From assembly GCA_947623455.1 (NCBI GenBank), contig OX392540.1, positions 26,964,410 through 27,028,409 of the forward strand: a DNA stretch of 64,000 nucleotides, given 5' to 3'. The translations under genes were made by a program, and so were the position numbers. The notes under the pieces were generated by a model that worked only from the letters and a program-made list of their open reading frames with translations, was not told where the DNA came from and did not search any database. Numbering within the stretch: position 1 is the stretch's first letter; every line of letters starts with the position of its first letter. The stretch is from Mimachlamys varia (taxonomy: Eukaryota; Mollusca; Bivalvia; Pectinida; Pectinidae). This document shows, in pieces, positions 60,401 through 64,000 of this stretch.

Positions 60401-60599
60401 CTGATAATTGTTGGGTTAAAACAGTTTTATAAGCACTGCAAAACCTTCATCCGATTAATTTTCTCAAACATCCCCAAACTATTCAACCATGTGGATTTAA
60501 CCTATTCTGATCAGAACAGTCTTGACACAAACCTGTATAGTTCCCCCTCCACGATGGTCCGCCCACATTGACCGTAAGCGTTGTTCCCCATACTGTACA
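33378..60599 (-). CDS. RCC1L: RCC1L copy B, partial: seven exons including the 3' end
   Basis: Exons in transcript order: 60599-60533, 58493-58442, 57560-57476, 47462-47193, 41182-41009, 38873-38788, 33455-33378. Together they give 812 coding bases, about 270 residues of the C-terminal propeller, ending VCGVDHNVALCRSFV and TGA; vertebrate RCC1L ends with a similar VACGVDHMV stretch. The exons span 27 kb, almost all of it minisatellite. Exon lengths and phases equal those of copy A. Only two amino-acid differences from copy A were seen in the six shared exons (both in the 86-bp exon), against eight or more silent changes. The 5' exons lie right of 60.6 kb and were not found up to 64,000. Confidence 0.9.
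33485..33867. mobile_element. 383-bp MITE with TTAA target duplication
   Basis: Terminal inverted repeats AGGCCCAATATACGTAACTT (left) and AAGTTACGTATATTGGGCCT (right) are perfect over 20 bases, flanked by TTAA on both sides (33481-33484 and 33868-33871). TTAA duplication fits piggyBac- or Kolobok-type elements. No coding capacity. It lies 30 bp upstream (minus strand) of the acceptor of the last RCC1L exon. Confidence 0.88.
33872..34374. other. RCC1L copy B intron, unique
   Basis: Unique AT-rich intron between the MITE and the 46-bp array. No exon or repeat recognised. Confidence 0.5.
34375..38536. repeat. 46-bp minisatellite, array B
   Basis: About 91 units of the same 45-46 bp repeat as 1-1,798, ending at the same junction (CATAAAGAGATTGTGACCAG). 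Local higher-order blocks occur, for example the recurring run with CAGTTACTCTCATATC units around 35,280-35,860. Entirely within the last RCC1L intron. Confidence 0.95.
38637..38760. repeat. Short tandem duplication near the 86-bp RCC1L exon, copy B
   Basis: The segment around ACAATGATGACT...CTTCAGACAGTTTATC, ending AAGTATAAACACCAGCCCAA, is repeated about 90 bp later (AAGTATAACCACCAGCCCAA). Copy A has one copy. A second small duplication in copy B covers about 38,905-39,080 (TAGACGAGTGAAACACATAA repeated). Confidence 0.75.
38788..38873 (-). CDS. RCC1L: RCC1L copy B exon (VYTWGRNRSGCLGL)
   Basis: 86 bp, same boundaries as copy A: acceptor TTTGCCTTTCAG, donor AAG|GTCAGT. Encodes SGNVYTWGRNRSGCLGLYVE and ends DQYYPLK. 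Two conservative replacements relative to copy A (R for K, Y for C). Confidence 0.87.
39100..39446. mobile_element. Degenerate pearl-like element, copy B
   Basis: Matches copy A 2,165-2,536: CTGT microsatellite followed by ~150-bp cores with GGGTTTGGGGTCAAAAGGTC. Ends at TA where the MITE is inserted, as in copy A, so both copies share this insertion. Confidence 0.5.
39447..40193. mobile_element. CAGTGTACCCTCG MITE, copy B, right end deleted
   Basis: Left terminus CAGTGTACCCTCG as in copy A, but sequence stops at ATTGCTGTGGACGAA and joins to TCACGAAATATATGGATAAA, which corresponds to about 4,010 of copy A. The right inverted repeat and about 720 bp of flank are missing. Confidence 0.8.
40200..40830 (+). 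mobile_element. Pearl-like element with ~145-bp cores, copy B
   Basis: Equivalent of 4,015-4,650 in copy A, with the same four cores (TATGACAAGTAGCGATTTAA and others) and the GGTGAGC end, the latter slightly altered (CATCAGGCCAGGTGAGC). Confidence 0.6.
41009..41182 (-). CDS. RCC1L: RCC1L copy B exon (WGYGILGKGPN signature)
   Basis: 174 bp; acceptor TTTCTTTGTAG before 41182, donor TCAA|GTATGT at 41009. The protein sequence is identical to copy A as read, with about six synonymous differences (for example GGT/GGC, TAT/TAC, CCG/CCA, GAT/GAC). Confidence 0.92.
41183..41507. other. RCC1L copy B intron, short unique part
   Basis: Intron between the 174-bp exon and the 44-bp array. Shorter than copy A: the poly-G run is absent and about 215 bp is missing after GAAACATTAC. 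Confidence 0.6.
41508..47229 (-). repeat. 44-bp minisatellite, array B (exon end plus donor site)
   Basis: About 130 units of the same 44-bp repeat as copy A, four to five times longer. It ends on the exon at 47,193-47,462, whose last 37 bases are the terminal partial unit. Higher-order blocks are visible: a run containing GGACACACACATTGACCC then GGACACATACTGACCC recurs at about 42,843, 43,551, 44,694 and 45,531. Each unit carries TTAACAG|GTAGGT or a close variant on the minus strand. Confidence 0.95.
47193..47462 (-). CDS. RCC1L: RCC1L copy B exon (GELFGWGNSEYNQLA; ends in the 44-bp unit)
   Basis: 270 bp; same acceptor and donor as copy A and the same protein as read, with one silent change (TCC/TCT in VSDEG). 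The first intronic repeat unit still carries the exon-type GGATCAATG variant rather than GGGTCAGTG, showing how the array grades into the exon. Confidence 0.92.
47463..48800. other. RCC1L copy B intron, mostly unique
   Basis: Matches copy A 7,104-8,355 with few differences, plus about 80 extra bases at 47,631-47,713 (starting TTATCTCCCTTGCCGC). No exon found. Same small hairpins as copy A. Confidence 0.5.
48801..57475 (-). repeat. 24-bp minisatellite, array B (exon end plus donor site)
   Basis: About 350 units, about twice copy A, with the same unique island at about 56,083-56,354. Read on the minus strand, units are CTGATGGACAGACAG|GTGGGT with common variants GTAGGT, ATGGGT and GTGGTT at the donor position. 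The array begins exactly at the donor of exon 57,476-57,560. All long open frames across it (up to about 540 residues) are products of the 24-bp period. Confidence 0.95.
56083..56354. other. Unique island inside 24-bp array, copy B
   Basis: Same non-coding island as 11,243-11,511. The array right of it is shorter in copy B (about 1,120 bp against about 1,500 bp) while the left part is far longer (about 7,280 against 2,890 bp). Confidence 0.7.
57476..57560 (-). CDS. RCC1L: RCC1L copy B exon (VVCGQDHTLFLTSAGELYSC)
   Basis: 85 bp, same boundaries and protein as copy A 13,016-13,100, with one silent change (ACG/ACA). Donor GACAGACAG|GTAAGT abuts the 24-bp array. Confidence 0.92.
57561..58441. 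other. RCC1L copy B intron with MITE fragment
   Basis: Equivalent of 13,101-13,981. The MITE fragment starts at 57,864 with an intact CAGTGTACCCTCG terminus (mutated in copy A to AAGTGTACCCTCG) and runs to about 58,078. Confidence 0.6.
58442..58493 (-). CDS. RCC1L: RCC1L copy B exon (HSSQIHRIKDLPDNIVK)
   Basis: 52 bp, identical as read to copy A 13,982-14,033, same splice sites (TTCATTCACAG acceptor, AAG|GTAACC donor). Confidence 0.85.
58678..59605 (-). repeat. SINE-head minisatellite, copy B
   Basis: About 16 units of the 54-63-bp repeat described at 14,545-15,610. It follows GACAAGTTCATG directly: the SINE body and about 330 bp present in copy A are missing. Units with TGGCCAAGTGG (A-box match) lie at the right end, about 59,490-59,570. 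Confidence 0.7.
59695..60425 (-). mobile_element. Pearl-like element, copy B
   Basis: Equivalent of 15,697-16,440. The hairpin terminus is slightly mutated (ACAAGAGGACCAAGGGGCCT) and the GACA microsatellite is shorter (about 60,340-60,360). Confidence 0.6.
60533..60599 (-). CDS. RCC1L: RCC1L copy B exon (YSMGNNAYGQCG)
   Basis: 67 bp, same boundaries as copy A 16,548-16,614 and the same protein; one silent change (ATT/ATC). Most 5' exon seen in copy B. Confidence 0.9.
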
Positions 60600-60799
60600 C
60601 TGTAAATTAAAACAAATTTTAGTATTAATCACAATTCTCCCATCCCACCCAAACTTTTGTAAAAACTTTTTTAGCCTTTGAATCTACATGTTCAAATGTG
60701 TTTTCAGAGGTGAATATGCTGAACTGAAATATATACATAAAATAGCCTGAAGAGCTCTTCAGATTGTTTATTTAAACAGTTTTCACAATGTCCTTATAA

Positions 60800-62400
60800 T
60801 TATTATTAGGGCTTTTCACCTTGTGGTGAAAAGACCTATTGTTATTGTTTTGTTTCTTTTTATTATTTTTCTTCTTCTGCATTTGATTTTGTAGAAACGA
60901 TTGCTCCAAAACTGTAACAGTTATGCCAATGTACTTTTAGCATGTTATATGACATGAACTGAAGGGGTGCATGTGACTTTTTTAAGTAGGTCAAAAAATC
61001 CAAATTGGCCGCCATGACGTCATACTCAAAAAGTTTAAAACGGCCATAACTCGAAAAGTATTGGTTGTACACAGTTCGTGCAATTAAATTATTTGTAGAT
61101 AATTGCCATATCTAACTTTTTGTCATTACATGTTAATACAAAATATTTCAAATAAAAAAGCTCGCTGTTGGGTCAAAATTTCAAAAATTATTATTAATTT
61201 TTTTTTTTTTTTTTTTTTTTCATTTTTTCGGAAATTTGTTTCCACTAGTCAACACAAAATGTCTTTCTGATGAATTTGGTGTTTTCGCTTTTTCTGTTAC
61301 ACATGCGGTTTCCGGTATACGCAATGTTGAATTTTCCTCAATATAATCTATATAAAAAACCGTTTCACATTTTAAACTTCTTCTCAAATTCCACCAGAGG
61401 GATTCAGCTCAAACTTGTCTAAAATGGTCGTGGAATAGTCCCGACTAAAGTTTGATATTTTAAGGTTGATTCAAAATCCAAGATGGCCGCTATGACGTCA
61501 AACTTTAAAATGTTAAAATGGCTATATCTCAATAACCATTTAATATCCAGATGTTTTAAAGGTATATTATTGTAGATTACATCTGGGGAAACATTTCTTG
61601 TTCTACAAGTTATTACAAAATATGTCTCGTACAAAAAGGGCAGCGGAGGTCAAAGTTAATCTATTTTTAGAATTTTTTCATTTTTTACTATTTTAAAAAA
61701 CTTCTTCCAGAGATCAATAGAGTATGTCATTCCGATGATACTGATACCTTCGGTGTCTTGATAGCACTTCCGGTTAAGGTATTACGCCATTTTGAAAATT
61801 TCCCTATATATTCTATATAAAAAACCGTTTCACATTTTAAACTTCTTCTCAAATTCCAGCAGTGGGATTCAGCTCAAACTTGTCTAAAATGATTGTGAGA
61901 CAGTCCCGACTAAAGTTTGATATTTTTAAATTGATTCAAAATCCAAGATGGCCGCTATGACGTCATACTTTAAAATGTTAAAATGGCGAAATCTTAAAAA
62001 CTATTTATTGTACAGATAGTACAAAGATATATTATTGTAGAATACATCTGAAGACAACATTTCTTGTTCTACAAATTATAACAAAATATGTCTTGTAAAA
62101 AAGAGGGGTCAAGGTCAAAGTTAATCTATTTTTAGAAATTTTTCATCTTTTACTATTTTAAAAAACTTCTTCCAGAGATCAATAGAGTATGTCATTCCGA
62201 TGATATTTATACCTTCGGTGTCTTGATATCACTTCCGGTTAAGATATTACGTCATTTTGAAAATTTCCCTATATATTCTTTGTATAAAAATGGTTTACTG
62301 TCTATCAGTGGTAAAAGGGAAGTAGTTCTTAAAATATGTAAGAGTTATCTCCCTTTCACCAAAGACAAGATCTGACATAGGTGTGAAAAGCCCGTCAAAT
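60800..62400. repeat. Bivalve repeat with GGTGAAAAG hairpin and ~468-bp tandem cores (copy B, fuller)
   Basis: Starts TTTTCACCTTGTGGTGAAAA and ends near GGTGTGAAAAGCCCGTCAAA. Contains tandem cores with a period of about 468 bp (CCGTTTCACATTTTAAACTT at about 61,360 and 61,825; TCAAAGTTAATCTATTTTTA at about 61,650 and 62,115). CRE palindromes TGACGTCA lie at 61,015-61,022, 61,493-61,500 and 61,958-61,965, the last two preceded by AAGATGGCCGCTA. Copy A keeps only the part before 61,635. Non-coding. Confidence 0.6.
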
Positions 62401-62484
62401 TGTTAAGAAACAATTTCTAGTTTATAAATGTATCTTATTAATTTTACAACAACTATGAAACAAGCTATCCAACTTATATTAATC

Positions 62485-62685
62485 ACTCTTCTTTGGCCGG
62501 GATGTTAGCGCGCGAGAGGTCTTATTATGTGAGGAAACTGGAGTATCCGGGAAAAAAACCCATGTGTTTGGGTAAGTGACCACATATACTTTTCCACGCC
62601 TGATTGGGGAATCGAACCTCACCCACCTAGATGAAAGGCAAGTGCACTATCCAGAGCACCACCCGACTACTGGACATGTAGTTAG
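62485..62685 (-). mobile_element. tRNA-derived SINE
   Basis: On the minus strand: TGGTGCTCTGGATAGTGC (A-box-like), then GGTTCGATTCC at about 62,608-62,618, a perfect Pol III B box, about 45 bp downstream. It is followed by a body with CATGGGTTTTTTTCCCGGAT then ACTCCAGTTTCCTCACATAA, like the widespread invertebrate SINE central segment. The resemblance of a short frame here to protein is accidental. Confidence 0.75.
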
Positions 62686-64000
62686 TTGTTACACAGCAGA
62701 CTTTATAGGGTATATTACTGAGTCCAGTAGGTACATAATAAATTTTGGAGAAATGAAATTGTTTTAAATTAGACCATACTTAATAAGTCAAGCCAATTAA
62801 TGTATACACATCGTATTGTTGTGTGTTGTGTGTTACAAATTTGTAATTGGAATGTCATGTTTTACACAAGACCGTGTACTGACAAATGACTAGTTTTTAG
62901 ATATGACCTTTGACTTCTCACCTGGGTACCTTACAATTTTACCTGGGCTTTTCTACCTAAGATTTTGAGAAGGAAACACATACACTGCAATGATTTTACA
63001 TTACATATATACCTATATGTCAGATGATCCGCTCCATATCTTTACCTTACAGCAGTGGATCCTGATATATGATTTTACATTACGTTAACCTATGTATCTG
63101 TTTATTATCAGGATCCTCTGCTCCATAGCTGTAGGGTAAGTGTTTATTTGCTAAACAAGTTTTAATCAAAAGTCTTGAGCTTATTTCTAAATAGATACAT
63201 GATCATTCTTTTCTTTAATCATCATTTAAAATTGTTCCAAGTATTTGAGATTGTTTATCATACCAACTATAATTATATACAGTCAATCTTTACAAGTCTT
63301 GCTTGAATAGAAAAGAAATCTTTCTTCACTAACAAAATAAACACAGAGTAATCAGGGTTTGCGTTGAAGCCGTCCTTATATCTTTTTCAAGCGTAGAAAC
63401 TGAAAAGGACCCCACTAAATTTCAGGATTCCCATTTAAACTATGCGAAGGACCCCATTTATTTAGGAAAGGACCCCATTTATAAAATACCTAACACAAAC
63501 CCTGGTAATTAATTATTACTGCTATTTAGCTGTACACCAATTTCTTCTAATGCAATATTATAATTACAACAATAAGCTTTATGTGGTTAAACTAACAGAT
63601 GTTATTATAAAAGATAATATGTTTTAAGTGGATTATATTGCAGATATAATAATGATTGTATCACAAGATACCATTAAAGGAAAATAACTCTTGGTAGGAA
63701 TTATGATTTTAAAATCACAAGATGTCATTAAAGGGAAATAACTCTTGGTAGGAATTATGATTTTAAAATCACAAGATGGCCTCAGACCACAGTTACACTT
63801 CCGGGTCGTTGTACACGAATGTAGTGCATAAGGACATTTAATGTGGGTTACTAAATAATTTTTCCTGTCTTATTTATGACAGATATGTACAGTATTTTTA
63901 CATAGAATTGTTCAACAATATCTATTCTAGTGACTAATTTTTGTTTCACTCACTTAACAAGTTTATTTTAGCAGCAGAACACATTGAGTGATGAGGCTTG
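62686..64000. other. Right-end intergenic/intronic segment
   Basis: AT-rich, no exon recognised; the 5' exons of RCC1L copy B should lie here or beyond. An imperfect inverted repeat pairs ACAGCAGTGGATCCTGATAT (about 63,050) with ATCAGGATCCTCTGCTCCAT (about 63,107). A 54-bp unit (ATCACAAGATGTCATTAAAG then GGAAATAACTCTTGG) repeats 2.2 times at 63,660-63,778. Confidence 0.5.
63353..63504. mobile_element. 152-bp MITE with CAGGGTTTG ends
   Basis: Left end CAGGGTTTGCGTT, right end AACACAAACCCTG (one mismatch in 13). Interior has three GGACCCCA repeats. A CAGGG start suggests a hAT-type non-autonomous element, but I could not identify a clean 8-bp target duplication (flanks share GTAAT only). Confidence 0.65.

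Noticed and set aside
62608..62618. Genuine tRNA gene (perfect B box)
   Set aside because: The A box is poor, no cloverleaf can be drawn, and SINE body sequence follows the B box directly.

Overview
The window is animal nuclear DNA, most likely from a bivalve mollusc. The evidence is a lophotrochozoan-type Hunchback zinc-finger gene, a spliced RCC1-family gene with GT-AG introns, and several repeat families typical of bivalve introns: pearl/Helitron-like elements that begin with GAGGCCC hairpins, GACA-type microsatellites and tRNA-derived SINEs. Nothing bacterial or viral is visible. Most of the 64 kb is intron and tandem repeat; true coding sequence is only about 5 kb.

Layout. (1) 1-17,645: copy A of the 3' part of RCC1L (minus strand), six exons at 16.6, 14.0, 13.06, 7.0, 4.9 and 2.0 kb. 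Its introns carry four minisatellites with units of 46, 44, 24 and about 54-63 bp. (2) 17,946-24,434: hunchback (hb, plus strand), two visible exons and a 3'UTR. Its intron holds a pearl-like element with a 145-bp array packed with TCAAGGTCA nuclear-receptor half-sites. (3) 25,314-27,387: an inverted, 5'-truncated copy of the hb 3' half and 3'UTR, with arms of exactly 2,074 bp and a nonsense codon. (4) 27,388-33,110: a 1,629-bp tandem duplication, a pearl-like element and a 22-23-bp minisatellite. (5) 33,378-60,599: copy B of RCC1L, seven exons, including the true last exon and stop codon at 33,378-33,455. (6) 60,800-64,000: repeats, a SINE and a small MITE.

The two RCC1L copies are in direct orientation and have matching exon lengths and splice phases. 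Exon differences are mostly silent, but intron arrays differ greatly in length. They are either a segmental duplication or two haplotypes placed in tandem by assembly. Neither copy shows the 5' exons that encode the N-terminus.

Most notable observation. Two of the giant intronic minisatellites are amplified from RCC1L exon/intron boundaries. The 44-bp unit is the last 37 or so bases of one exon plus its donor site. The 24-bp unit is the last 16 or so bases of another exon plus its donor site. Each array starts exactly at the real 5' splice site and runs only into the intron, so the gene carries tens to hundreds of decoy donor sites behind the authentic one. I know of no described case of this, but I could not search for one.
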